Shown piece after piece: positions 12,543 through 19,138 of a DNA stretch of 19,143 bases. Position 1 is the stretch's first letter. Each line of letters opens with the position of its first letter. Origin of the DNA: Thermaceae bacterium (lineage in GTDB: Bacteria > Deinococcota > Deinococci > Deinococcales > Marinithermaceae); the NCBI GenBank assembly GCA_026985615.1, contig JALSQD010000011.1, forward strand, positions 1-19,143. Reading direction: 5' to 3'. Both the position numbers and the translations under genes were made by a program. The notes beneath the pieces were generated by a model, which was given only the letters and a program-made list of their open reading frames with translations, had not been told where the DNA came from and searched no databases.

Positions 12543-14150
12543 CTACTCGAGCACCGCCAGGTAGTCGTAGAGGTCGGGCCCGCCCGCGTGCACCTCCACG
12601 TCGAGGTCCTCGTAGCTCTCCTCGATCTTCTCGGCCAGCGCGCGCGCCTGCTCGGCGGACAGCGCGGGGCTGTGGAAAAGGGTGAGGATCTCGTAGTCGT
12701 CCGCGCCGTCCAGCGTCAGCTTGAGCAGGTTCAAGAGCGCCTCGTCGGGGTCGTCGGCCACCACCGTGAGCTTGCCGTCTTTGAGGCCGATCACCTGCCC
12801 CTCGCTTACCTCGCCCACCTCCTCGACGACGGCGTCGCGGCTGGCGCGGGTCACCTCGAAGGTGACGGCGTGCGCGGCCGCCTCCTTCATCTCCTCCACC
12901 AGGCCCGCGGCGTCCGACTCGGGGGCGTAGAGCACCGCCGCGGCCAGCCCCTGGCCCAGGGTGCGGGTGGGCACGACGTGCACCTTCTTGCCCTCCTTCT
13001 CGGCCAGCTCGGCGGCCTTCTCGGCGGCGAGGATGACGTTCTTGTTGTTGGGTAGGACGATCACCTCGGGGTTGGGCAGGCTCTTGATGGCGTCGAGGAT
13101 GTCCTGGACACTCGGGTTCTGCGTCTGCCCGCCCGCCACGATGCGCGCCCCCAGGCCGCGGAAGGCCTTGATGATGCCCCAGCCGCTGGCCACCGCCACC
13201 AGACCCGTGGGCGGCGGGGCTTCGTCCGCCGCACCCACCGCCGAGAGGATCTCGGAGTGCTGCTCCGACATGTCCTCCACCTTGGTGCGCTTCATCTTGC
13301 CATAGCGCGCCACGGCGGCGAGCAAGCCGTCGGGGTCGTTGGTATGGATGTGCCCCTTGACGTAGCCTTCGGCACCCACGACGAGCAGCGAGTCGCCAAA
13401 AGGCGCGACAAGCTCGCGGATCTTCTCGATGGGCTCCTTGACGTCCTCCATCAGGAACTCGGTGCAGTAGCCGTATTCCTCTTCCTCGAAGGCCTCCTGG
13501 GCGTACTTCTCGATCTTGGGCGGCTCGGGCAGGGGCTTACCCAGCACGAAGCCCCCGAGCCCCTCGACCAGGTGAATGTAGCCCATCCCCCCGGCGTCCA
13601 CCACGCCCGCGGTCTTGAGCACGGGCAGGAGCTCGGGGGTGCGCTCGAGCTCCGCACGGCCACGCTCGAGCGCGCCGGCGAAGACCGCCTCGATGGTCGC
13701 CGCCCCTTCCTTCACGGCCTGGGCAGCCCCGTCGGCCACGCCCCGGGCCACCGTCAAGATCGTTCCCTCCACCGGCTTCATCACCGCGCGGTAAGCCGAC
13801 TGCGCCCCGGCTTCGAGCGCGTCGGCCAGCACCTCGGGCGTGACCGCGCCCTCACGCCGGATCGCCTCGGAAAACCCCTTGAGCAACTGCGAGAGGATGA
13901 CTCCGGAGTTCCCCCGTGCACCCAGCAGGCTGCCGTAGGCGAGGGCGCGGGCCACCTCCGCCATCTTGGTGTTGTCGCAAAGGTCGAGCTCGCGCCGCAC
14001 CGACTGCAGGGTCAGGTGCATGTTGGTGCCGGTGTCCCCGTCGGGCACCGGGTAGACGTTGAGGGCGTTCACCTCCTCCACGAAGACCGCGAACCAATCG
14101 GTAGCAAAGCGAAAGGCATCCGCGACGGCCTCGGGGGTCCACTTATCCAC
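12543..14150 (-). CDS. fakA: Fatty acid kinase subunit A (DhaL/DAK2 plus middle and C-terminal domains)
   Basis: A 535-residue FakA/YloV-type kinase. In characterised systems FakA phosphorylates a fatty acid held by a DegV-family FakB protein, making acyl-phosphate for phospholipid synthesis. The N-terminal DhaL domain (~1-205) has the Mg-ATP motif PVPDGDTGTNM (Asp37, Asp39) and the nucleotide loop LGARGNSG, then AGVVDAGGMG. The middle domain includes YCTEF (Cys229) and GHIHTNDP (His267, His269), a conserved Cys/His set. The C-terminal half (~315-535) carries GGQTQNPS and LPNNKNVILAAEKAAE and resembles the family's DegV-like region. The start is GTG at 14150, overlapping the Asp23 gene's stop by 8 bp, which suggests translational coupling. 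No fakB is in the window. A hairpin terminator follows. Confidence 0.93.
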   Translation of the reverse strand: MDKWTPEAVADAFRFATDWFAVFVEEVNALNVYPVPDGDTGTNMHLTLQSVRRELDLCDNTKMAEVARALAYGSLLGARGNSGVILSQLLKGFSEAIRREGAVTPEVLADALEAGAQSAYRAVMKPVEGTILTVARGVADGAAQAVKEGAATIEAVFAGALERGRAELERTPELLPVLKTAGVVDAGGMGYIHLVEGLGGFVLGKPLPEPPKIEKYAQEAFEEEEYGYCTEFLMEDVKEPIEKIRELVAPFGDSLLVVGAEGYVKGHIHTNDPDGLLAAVARYGKMKRTKVEDMSEQHSEILSAVGAADEAPPPTGLVAVASGWGIIKAFRGLGARIVAGGQTQNPSVQDILDAIKSLPNPEVIVLPNNKNVILAAEKAAELAEKEGKKVHVVPTRTLGQGLAAAVLYAPESDAAGLVEEMKEAAAHAVTFEVTRASRDAVVEEVGEVSEGQVIGLKDGKLTVVADDPDEALLNLLKLTLDGADDYEILTLFHSPALSAEQARALAEKIEESYEDLDVEVHAGGPDLYDYLAVLE

Positions 14151-14484
14151 GGCTCACCCCCACGACGTGCACGATCACCCGCTCCAGCTTGACGCCCGCC
14201 ATGGTCTCGGCCGCCCACTCGGCCCGCTCGGCGATGGACTCGACGACCGTGGGCACCTTCACCCCGTAGGCCACGACCACGTAGAGGTCGGCGTGGTAGT
14301 GCCCCGGCTTGGACGGGTCCGCCTTGATCACCACGCCCTGGCTGGCCTCGCTCCGCCCCAGGATGCGGCTCAGGCCGTCGCGGATGCCCACCGGGCTCAT
14401 GCCCACCACACCCGGCACCTCGTGCGCGGCCAGGCCCACGATAGCGGCCAGGGCCTGCTCGGTTACGGTGATGTTCCCTTTCAT
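14143..14484 (-). CDS. Asp23/YloU family envelope-stress protein
   Basis: A 113-residue Asp23/Gls24/YloU-type protein: starts MKGNITVTEQALAAIVGLAAHEVPGVVGM, followed by GVVIKADP, ADLYVVVAYGVKVPTVVESI and VERVIVHVVGV-like endings (seen here as LERVIVHVVGV). The family's role is poorly defined; members associate with the membrane or envelope in Gram-positives. The yloU-yloV (asp23-fakA) order is widely conserved, and here the two overlap by 8 bp, which supports both assignments. The ATG at 14484 has a GGGAGG Shine-Dalgarno in the 19-nt gap after the DUF3108 gene, so all three are probably one transcript. Confidence 0.9.
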   Translation of the reverse strand: MKGNITVTEQALAAIVGLAAHEVPGVVGMSPVGIRDGLSRILGRSEASQGVVIKADPSKPGHYHADLYVVVAYGVKVPTVVESIAERAEWAAETMAGVKLERVIVHVVGVSRG

Positions 14485-14503
14485 GACGCCTCCCTTGCTC
14501 GGC

Positions 14504-15217
14504 TCATGGAGCCGTCTCCACCCGGACCAGCTCCGAGCTGAGGCCGCCCCACGGCCCTCCGAGGAAAAACCGCAGCGGCCAGCGTTCCGGCGTGCGGCTG
14601 TACCAGACCTCGATCTTCATCTCTTCCTGCTCAAAGAGGTAGCCGTCCGCCTCCAGCCGCCCCAGCGGGGTGTTCAACCTGCGACGCCCCAGAGAGCGCA
14701 GCGAACCGCCCACGAGGCTGGGGTAGTTCACCAGCCACAGGCTGCGCGTCTCGGGGTACACCCTGACATAATACAGGACCGAGGCGTCGTCCAGCACGTC
14801 GGTGCGGGGGTCGCGCATGTGGTGCACGCTGCCGTCCACCCAGACGAAGCGCACCGACGTCTCCTTGCCCGCCACGGCCGTAAGCGTTCGCTCGCCCTCG
14901 CCCGGCACCCTGAGCCAGCGCCAGAACTTGCGGGTGAAAAGGTCGGGGCGAACGTAGGAGTCCACCGCCAGGTCGAAGCCCACGAGCTGGGTGAGCCCCT
15001 GGTTTTCTACGCGACCTACATAGTGCCAGCCCCGGCCCACGCGGTGCGCCTCAAGCACCTGCTGCCCAACAACCAGCCCTTTCCAGCGCAGGGAATAGAC
15101 CAGCCGCTCGCCATCGGACCAGGGCACCTCGCGCGGCTTGAGCGCGTCGCCGGTCACGGCCCAACCCAGCCCCCAAAGCAAAAGGAGCAGGCCAGCCGCG
15201 GCGGTGCGAAAACCCAT
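14504..15217 (-). CDS. Secreted DUF3108 family protein
   Basis: A 237-residue protein with an N-terminal signal peptide (MGFRTAAAGLLLLLWGLGWAVTG). The mature part shows the DUF3108 pattern: GERLVYSLRWKGLVVGQQVLEAH near the start, then VENQGLTQLVGFDLAVDSYVRPD, DDASVLYYVR, and LNTPLGRLEADGYLF. The family is predicted periplasmic and beta-rich; its function is not established. It is the first gene of the probable operon with asp23 and fakA. A TAGAGT motif lies 5 nt before the ATG (15223-15228), in a 36-bp gap after ald, so either a leaderless promoter or read-through from ald is possible. Confidence 0.85.
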   Translation of the reverse strand: MGFRTAAAGLLLLLWGLGWAVTGDALKPREVPWSDGERLVYSLRWKGLVVGQQVLEAHRVGRGWHYVGRVENQGLTQLVGFDLAVDSYVRPDLFTRKFWRWLRVPGEGERTLTAVAGKETSVRFVWVDGSVHHMRDPRTDVLDDASVLYYVRVYPETRSLWLVNYPSLVGGSLRSLGRRRLNTPLGRLEADGYLFEQEEMKIEVWYSRTPERWPLRFFLGGPWGGLSSELVRVETAP

Positions 15218-15232
15218 ACCCCACTCTACCGC
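15218..15232 (-). promoter_or_regulatory. Leaderless-type promoter motif before the DUF3108 gene
   Basis: GGCGGTAGAGTGGGGT abuts the ATG; TAGAGT (15223-15228) is 5 nt from the start. No -35 is visible in the very GC-rich upstream sequence, so this may instead be GTGGGG acting as a poor Shine-Dalgarno. It nearly repeats the motif at 10354-10368. Confidence 0.35.
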
Positions 15233-15253
15233 CGCGGCGCAGGCCCGCCGCCG

Positions 15254-16363
15254 CTAACCGCGCAGCGCCTCTTCGGGCGGGGTGTAGGGCAGGCCGAAGG
15301 CCTCGGCCACGGCCGCATAGGTGAGCTTGCCGTGGTGGGTGTTGAGGCCCTTCAGGAGCGCGGGGTCCTCCTCAAGCGCCGCCACCCCCTTCTCGGCCAG
15401 CTTCATCGCGTAGGGCAGCGTCTGGTTGGTGAGCGCGAAGGTACTGGTGCGCGGCACCGCCCCCGGCATGTTGGCCACGCCGTAGTGCACCACCCCGTCA
15501 ATCACGTAGGTGGGATCGGCGTGGGTGGTGGGCTTGATCGTCTCCACGCAACCGCCCTGGTCTACGGCCACATCCACGATCACCGCGCCCTCCTTCATCG
15601 TGGGCAACATCTCCCGCGTCACCAGGTGCGGCGCCTTGGCTCCGGGGATGAGCACCGCGCCGATGAGCACGTCGGCGTAGCGCACCGCCTTCTTGATGTT
15701 GGCCTCGGTCGAGGTCAGCGTGGTCAAGCGCCCCGCGAAGACGTCGTCGAGGTACTGCAGCCGGGCGTGGTTGACGTCGAGGATCGTCACGTGCGCCCCC
15801 ATGCCCACGGCGATCTTGGCGGCGTTAATGCCCACCGTGCCGCCGCCCAGAATCACCACGTCAGCCGGCGCCACGCCCGGCACCCCGCCGAGCAGCACGC
15901 CGCGTCCGCCGAACGACTTCTCCAGATACTTGGCGCCCTCCTGTGTGGCCATGCGCCCGGCCACCTCGCTCATCGGCACGAGGAGGGGCAGCGCGCCGTC
16001 CGAGGTCTGCACCGTCTCGTAGGCGATGCCGATCACGCCTGACTCAAGCATCGCCCGGGTCAACTCCTCGCTCGCCGCCAGGTGCAGGTAGGTAAAGAGG
16101 ATCAGGTCGGAGCGCAGGTACCTGTACTCGAAAGGAAGGGGCTCCTTGACCTTGACCACCATCTCGGCGCCCCAGGCCTCCTCGGCGCTCACGAGCTTGG
16201 CGCCTGCGGCCTCGTACTCGGCGTCGGCGAGCCCCGAGCCCACGCCCGCGCCGCGCTCGACCCAGACCTCGTGCCCCCGCTTGACCAGACTCTCCACGCC
16301 CCCGGGGGTCATGGCCACGCGGTTCTCCAGCGTCTTGATCTCCTTGGGAACTCCGATCTTCAT
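15254..16363 (-). CDS. ald: Alanine dehydrogenase
   Basis: A 369-residue NAD-dependent L-alanine dehydrogenase (EC 1.4.1.1), interconverting alanine with pyruvate and ammonia in the cytoplasm. It has the expected MKIGVPKEIK start, with substrate-binding Arg15 and Lys73 (in KVKEP), catalytic His94 (YLHLAA), the dinucleotide loop GGGTVG (173-178) with NAD-ribose Asp196 (ILDVN), and catalytic Asp268 (DVAVDQGG). The C-terminal HHGKLTYAAVAEAFGLPY is also typical. Length is normal. The ATG at 16363 follows a strong AAGGAGGTCC Shine-Dalgarno. It is divergent from an Lrp/AsnC gene 107 bp away, the classic arrangement in which the regulator controls ald in response to alanine or a related amino acid. 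Confidence 0.97.
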   Translation of the reverse strand: MKIGVPKEIKTLENRVAMTPGGVESLVKRGHEVWVERGAGVGSGLADAEYEAAGAKLVSAEEAWGAEMVVKVKEPLPFEYRYLRSDLILFTYLHLAASEELTRAMLESGVIGIAYETVQTSDGALPLLVPMSEVAGRMATQEGAKYLEKSFGGRGVLLGGVPGVAPADVVILGGGTVGINAAKIAVGMGAHVTILDVNHARLQYLDDVFAGRLTTLTSTEANIKKAVRYADVLIGAVLIPGAKAPHLVTREMLPTMKEGAVIVDVAVDQGGCVETIKPTTHADPTYVIDGVVHYGVANMPGAVPRTSTFALTNQTLPYAMKLAEKGVAALEEDPALLKGLNTHHGKLTYAAVAEAFGLPYTPPEEALRG

Positions 16364-16434
16364 ACGGACCTCCTTAGCTCGAGGCTACGTCAGGCCATTC
16401 GCGAAATGGAAGGGAGAATCAAAGGTATAAGGGC

Positions 16435-16449
16435 TGGATAATTTTACGT
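16435..16449. promoter_or_regulatory. Lrp-like operator candidate between ald and lrp
   Basis: TGGATAATTTTACGT matches 11 of 15 positions of the E. coli Lrp consensus (YAGHAWATTWTDCTR). It overlaps the presumed -35 region of lrp. The partly overlapping palindrome TTTTA-CGTT-TAAAA (16442-16455) adds dyad symmetry. Direct binding is inferred, not shown. Confidence 0.45.
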
Positions 16450-16458
16450 TTAAAAGGC

Positions 16459-16464
16459 TAAAAT
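16459..16464 (+). promoter_or_regulatory. Leaderless-type -10 (TAAAAT) of the lrp gene
   Basis: TAAAAT lies exactly 6 nt before the ATG at 16471, with TGGATA (16435-16440, 4 of 6 to TTGACA) 18 nt upstream. No Shine-Dalgarno is present. This fits a leaderless transcript, autoregulated if the overlapping operator is real. Confidence 0.55.
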
Positions 16465-16470
16465 ACGTGT

Positions 16471-16953
16471 ATGCCTTCTAAACCAAAAGTGCGCCTCGAC
16501 AAGGTGGACCTGGCCATCCTCACCGAGCTCCAGGAGGACGCCCGCATCTCGATGAGCGAGCTGGCGCGGCGGGTGGGGCGCAGCGCGCCGGCGGTGGCCG
16601 AGCGGGTGCGCAAGCTCGAGGAGGCCGGGGTCATCGAGGGCTACCGCGCCCAAATCAACCCCGCCGCCCTGGGGCTCGAGGTAATCGCCCTGATCGAGCT
16701 CACCACCACCCCCACGCACTACGACGAGGTGGGTCGCTACGCCGCCCGCACCCCCGAGGTGCGCGAGTGCCACTTCGTCACCGGCGGCGCCTCGTTTATC
16801 GTGCGGGTCGTGGCCCGCTCCATCGACGACCTGCGCCGCGTCATCGAGGAGCTGAGCGTCTACGGTAGCACCCGCACCTCGGTAGCCCTCGCCTCTCCCA
16901 TCATCAAGACGCGCTTCGACCTCGAGGCGCTGCTGGAGCGCACGGCCCACTAG
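16471..16953 (+). CDS. Lrp/AsnC family transcriptional regulator
   Basis: A 160-residue regulator of the feast/famine family. Residues ~8-60 form the winged HTH: LDKVDLAILTELQEDARIS, then MSELARRVGRSAPAVAERVR, KLEEAGVIEGYRAQINP. Residues ~67-145 form the RAM amino-acid-binding and oligomerisation domain (IALIELTT, VRECHFVTGGASFIVRVV, STRTSVALASPI). Divergent placement from ald predicts that it senses an amino acid, probably alanine, and controls ald; this is inference from context. The ATG follows a leaderless-type -10, and an Lrp-like operator covers the promoter. Its TAG stop and the TAG of the convergent crotonase gene share the palindrome CTAG. Confidence 0.94.
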   Translation: MPSKPKVRLDKVDLAILTELQEDARISMSELARRVGRSAPAVAERVRKLEEAGVIEGYRAQINPAALGLEVIALIELTTTPTHYDEVGRYAARTPEVRECHFVTGGASFIVRVVARSIDDLRRVIEELSVYGSTRTSVALASPIIKTRFDLEALLERTAH

Positions 16954-17726
16954 AAGCGGGGGCGGCGCTTTTCGAAGAAAGCGGCGAGGCCCTCCTCCAG
17001 GTCCTCGCTCTGGCGGATCCAAGCCCCGGCGGTGGCCGCGTAGCGCAGGGCGTCCTCGAGCCCCATCCCGTAGAAGGAGGCCAGCAGCTCCTTGGTGAGC
17101 GCCAGCGATCTGGGCGCGTTCGCGGCGATCCGCCCCGCCCAGGCCACCGCCTCGTCCACGCTGGTGCCCGCCGCCACCACGCGGTTGGCCAGGCCCATGC
17201 GGTAGGCGGTCTGCGCGTCCACTAGGTCGCCGGTGAGCAGCAACTCGCGGGCGTGCTTCTCGCCCACCGCGCGCACCAGCAGCACCCCGACCAGCGCGGC
17301 CACGAAGCCGATCTTCACCTCGGTGTAGCCGATGCGCGCCGCCTCGTCCATCACCACCAGGTCGCAGGCTACGGCCAGCCCCGCCCCGCCCGCCACCGCC
17401 GGGCCGTTCACCGCCGCCACGATGGGCTTGGGAAAGGTGTAGACGCGCAGGAAGAGCTGGGCAAGCCTCCGGGAGTGGGCCAGGTTGGCTTCGGCGGCCT
17501 CGCTGCGCACCCGTTTCAGAAAGGCTAGGTCGGCCCCCGCGGAAAAGGCCTTGCCGGCGCCGGTCAGCACCACGGCCCGCACCTCGGGTTCACGCTCGGC
17601 GGCTTCGAGTTCGGACGCGAGGGCGTCCGCCAGCGGATCGGAAAGCGGGTTGCGGCGTTCGGGATCGTTGAGCACGAGCACCCGGACGCGGCCGTGGTCG
17701 CGGCGGAGAACCAGGCTTTCGCTCAT
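16950..17726 (-). CDS. Enoyl-CoA hydratase/isomerase (crotonase) family protein
   Basis: A 258-residue crotonase. The fold's oxyanion-hole elements are seen as FSAGADL (61-67) and NGPAVAGGAGLAVACD (107-122). Of the two glutamates of canonical enoyl-CoA hydratase, the second is present (Glu136 in GYTEVKIG), but the first is replaced by Gly116 (GGAGLA, where GGGxEL is usual). Loss of the first Glu with EVKxG kept is also seen in methylglutaconyl-CoA-hydratase-like (LiuC-type) proteins, so a reaction other than standard beta-oxidation hydration is possible. The substrate is unassigned. No Shine-Dalgarno precedes the ATG; TAGGCT lies 6 nt upstream. It lies 20 bp after the secreted-protein gene and may also be co-transcribed with it. 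Confidence 0.9.
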   Translation of the reverse strand: MSESLVLRRDHGRVRVLVLNDPERRNPLSDPLADALASELEAAEREPEVRAVVLTGAGKAFSAGADLAFLKRVRSEAAEANLAHSRRLAQLFLRVYTFPKPIVAAVNGPAVAGGAGLAVACDLVVMDEAARIGYTEVKIGFVAALVGVLLVRAVGEKHARELLLTGDLVDAQTAYRMGLANRVVAAGTSVDEAVAWAGRIAANAPRSLALTKELLASFYGMGLEDALRYAATAGAWIRQSEDLEEGLAAFFEKRRPRF

Positions 17727-17732
17727 GACTAC

Positions 17733-17738
17733 AGCCTA
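17733..17738 (-). promoter_or_regulatory. Leaderless-type -10 (TAGGCT) of the crotonase gene
   Basis: TAGGCT on the minus strand is exactly 6 nt before the ATG at 17726, and there is no Shine-Dalgarno. The hexamer is a poor match apart from the TA...T frame, so confidence is low. Confidence 0.35.
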
Positions 17739-17746
17739 AACCACCG

Positions 17747-18322
17747 CTAGCGCGCCCGGCAGGGCGCGGGAATACTGGTCGCGGACCATTTTTCGAGCGG
17801 CACGGGGCCCGGGACGACGGCAAAAGCGGTACCGTTGCGGCGACCCCTACCCGTGTTAAAGTCGGCCACGCACTCGAACTCGTTCTGGGGGTCCAGGGTG
17901 TCGCGGCTCTGGTAGCGGTAAGCCACGACGTGCAGGCGACCTTTCAGGTAGGCCACCGTGAGCGATTCCCGCCAGCGGTTGCGCCCTATGGCGTCATTGC
18001 CGGAAACCACCTCGAAGCCGCCCTGACTCTGCAAGAGGCTGGGGTAGGTCCCCCACATCTGTCCGCTCCAGGCCGCGCCCGCCAGGACGAGTGGTTTTTC
18101 TCCGGAAAGGAACACATAAAGATTGACCACGTCGTCGTCGAACGACGGCTGCCACAGCACCGCCCGGTCTACCCAACCGTCACCGTTCCAGTCGTCGGTG
18201 AGAACGGCTACGACGCCTCTCAGCATCTGTTCTGGCATCCAGGAGTCGGGGCCGGCCAGCGCCGCCGGCAGCAGGAGGGCGAAGGTTATGAGGCTAGTCC
18301 ATGTGTATTTGCGCGGGATCAA
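17747..18322 (-). CDS. Secreted protein of unknown function
   Basis: A 191-residue protein with a signal peptide (MIPRKYTWTSLITFALLLPAALAG), read from a TTG start at 18322. That start is supported by GGAGGT (18328-18333) five bases upstream; no better start lies in frame. The gene thus begins 29 bp inside the end of ppk2, implying coupling. The mature part contains DDWNGDGWVDRAVLW, an Asp-rich loop like the calcium-binding loops of FG-GAP/VCBS-type or EF-hand-like repeats. Further beta-strand-like segments follow (VVNLYVFLSGEKPLVLAG, LTVAYLKGRLHVVAYRY). Two cysteines near the end (FECVADF and APCRAR) could pair. Family and function are not recognised. Confidence 0.75.
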   Translation of the reverse strand: MIPRKYTWTSLITFALLLPAALAGPDSWMPEQMLRGVVAVLTDDWNGDGWVDRAVLWQPSFDDDVVNLYVFLSGEKPLVLAGAAWSGQMWGTYPSLLQSQGGFEVVSGNDAIGRNRWRESLTVAYLKGRLHVVAYRYQSRDTLDPQNEFECVADFNTGRGRRNGTAFAVVPGPVPLEKWSATSIPAPCRAR

Positions 18323-19103
18323 AGTCCACCTCCGGGTACTGGGGGTCCATGGCCTCGAGCTCGTTCAGCAATACCTGCGCCACGATCAGGTTGCGCTGCC
18401 ACTTGCGGTCCGAGGGGACCGCATACCAGGGGGCGTGGTCGCTGCTGGTGCGGCTGAGGGCCTCGGCGTAGGCGGCCATGTAGTCGCCCCAGCGCTTGCG
18501 CTCGGCCAGGTCGGCAGGGTTGAACTTCCAGTTCTTGCGCGGGTTTTCCAGCCGGGCCTCGAGGCGTTTTCGCTGCTCCTCGCGGGAGATGTGCAAAAAG
18601 AACTTGACGATGCGCGTGCCCTCGTCGCTGAGGAGCTTTTCGAAGGCGTTGATGTGGTCGTAACGCCGGCCCCAGACCTCCGGCGGCACCAGTTCGTGCA
18701 CCCGCACGACCAGCACGTCCTCGTAGTGGCTGCGGTTGAAGATGCCGATCTCGCCCCGGGCCGGCGTGTGCCGGTGCACGCGCCAGAGGTAGTCGTGGGC
18801 CAGCTCGAGCGCGGTCGGCTTCTTGAACGAGGTGACCCGCACCCCCTGCGGGTTGACCGCGCGGAAGACGTGGCGGATGGTGCTGTCCTTACCCGCGGTG
18901 TCCATCCCCTGGAGCACGATCAAGAGGGCCTGCCGCCCCTCGGCGTAGAGCCGGGCCTGCAGCTCGCCCAGGCGCTCCGAGAGGCGCGCTAGCTCCTTGC
19001 GGGCGGCCTTCTTGCCGCCGGCAAAATCGTCTCCCTCGCGGGTGGGCCGCTGGGCGGGGTCGAAATTGCCGCCTGGTTCTACACGGTATTTGGAAACGTC
19101 CAT
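18294..19103 (-). CDS. PPK2-family polyphosphate:nucleotide phosphotransferase
   Basis: A 269-residue PPK2 kinase, which moves phosphate from polyphosphate to nucleoside mono- or diphosphates (or back). It starts SKYRVEPGGNFD, the usual N-terminus of single-domain PPK2 proteins. The Walker A loop is GMDTAGKDS (66-74), and the Walker B region is IFNRSHYEDVLVVRVH (121-136). FFLHISREEQRKRLEARLENPRKNWKF forms the lid region, and HAPWYAVPSDRKWQRNL is the conserved C-terminal motif. Subclass (AMP- or ADP-acting) cannot be settled by eye. No Shine-Dalgarno precedes the ATG at 19103; TAAACT lies 5 nt upstream. The gene heads a probable operon with the secreted protein and crotonase. Confidence 0.93.
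   Translation of the reverse strand: MDVSKYRVEPGGNFDPAQRPTREGDDFAGGKKAARKELARLSERLGELQARLYAEGRQALLIVLQGMDTAGKDSTIRHVFRAVNPQGVRVTSFKKPTALELAHDYLWRVHRHTPARGEIGIFNRSHYEDVLVVRVHELVPPEVWGRRYDHINAFEKLLSDEGTRIVKFFLHISREEQRKRLEARLENPRKNWKFNPADLAERKRWGDYMAAYAEALSRTSSDHAPWYAVPSDRKWQRNLIVAQVLLNELEAMDPQYPEVDFDPAQIHMD
18328..18333 (-). promoter_or_regulatory. Shine-Dalgarno GGAGGT inside ppk2
   Basis: GGAGGT with 5-nt spacing decides the TTG start at 18322 for the secreted protein, from within the last codons of ppk2. Confidence 0.7.
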
Positions 19104-19108
19104 GGTCC

Positions 19109-19138
19109 AGTTTACCCAATAACTGGCCGCCGCCAGTT
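19109..19138 (-). promoter_or_regulatory. Promoter region and palindrome upstream of ppk2
   Basis: TAAACT (19109-19114) is 5 nt before the ATG, a leaderless-type -10. A perfect inverted repeat with 7-bp arms and a 4-nt loop (AACTGGC at 19121-19127, GCCAGTT at 19132-19138) covers the spacer and expected -35 position, as an operator would. It could instead be a terminator of a gene beyond the right edge. Confidence 0.45.

Noticed and set aside
13257..14192. 311-codon plus-strand open frame opposite fakA
   Set aside because: Shadow of fakA, which has all its motifs; His/Gly/Leu-rich with no family.
15222..15255. GC-rich hairpin (GCGGCG with CGCCGC) after ald
   Set aside because: Short stem with no T-tract on the minus strand; probably incidental to the GC-rich sequence.
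14309..16042. 577-codon plus-strand open frame across DUF3108 and ald
   Set aside because: Antisense to two family-typical proteins and spans their boundary; composition (His/Arg/Pro-rich) is that of a shadow.
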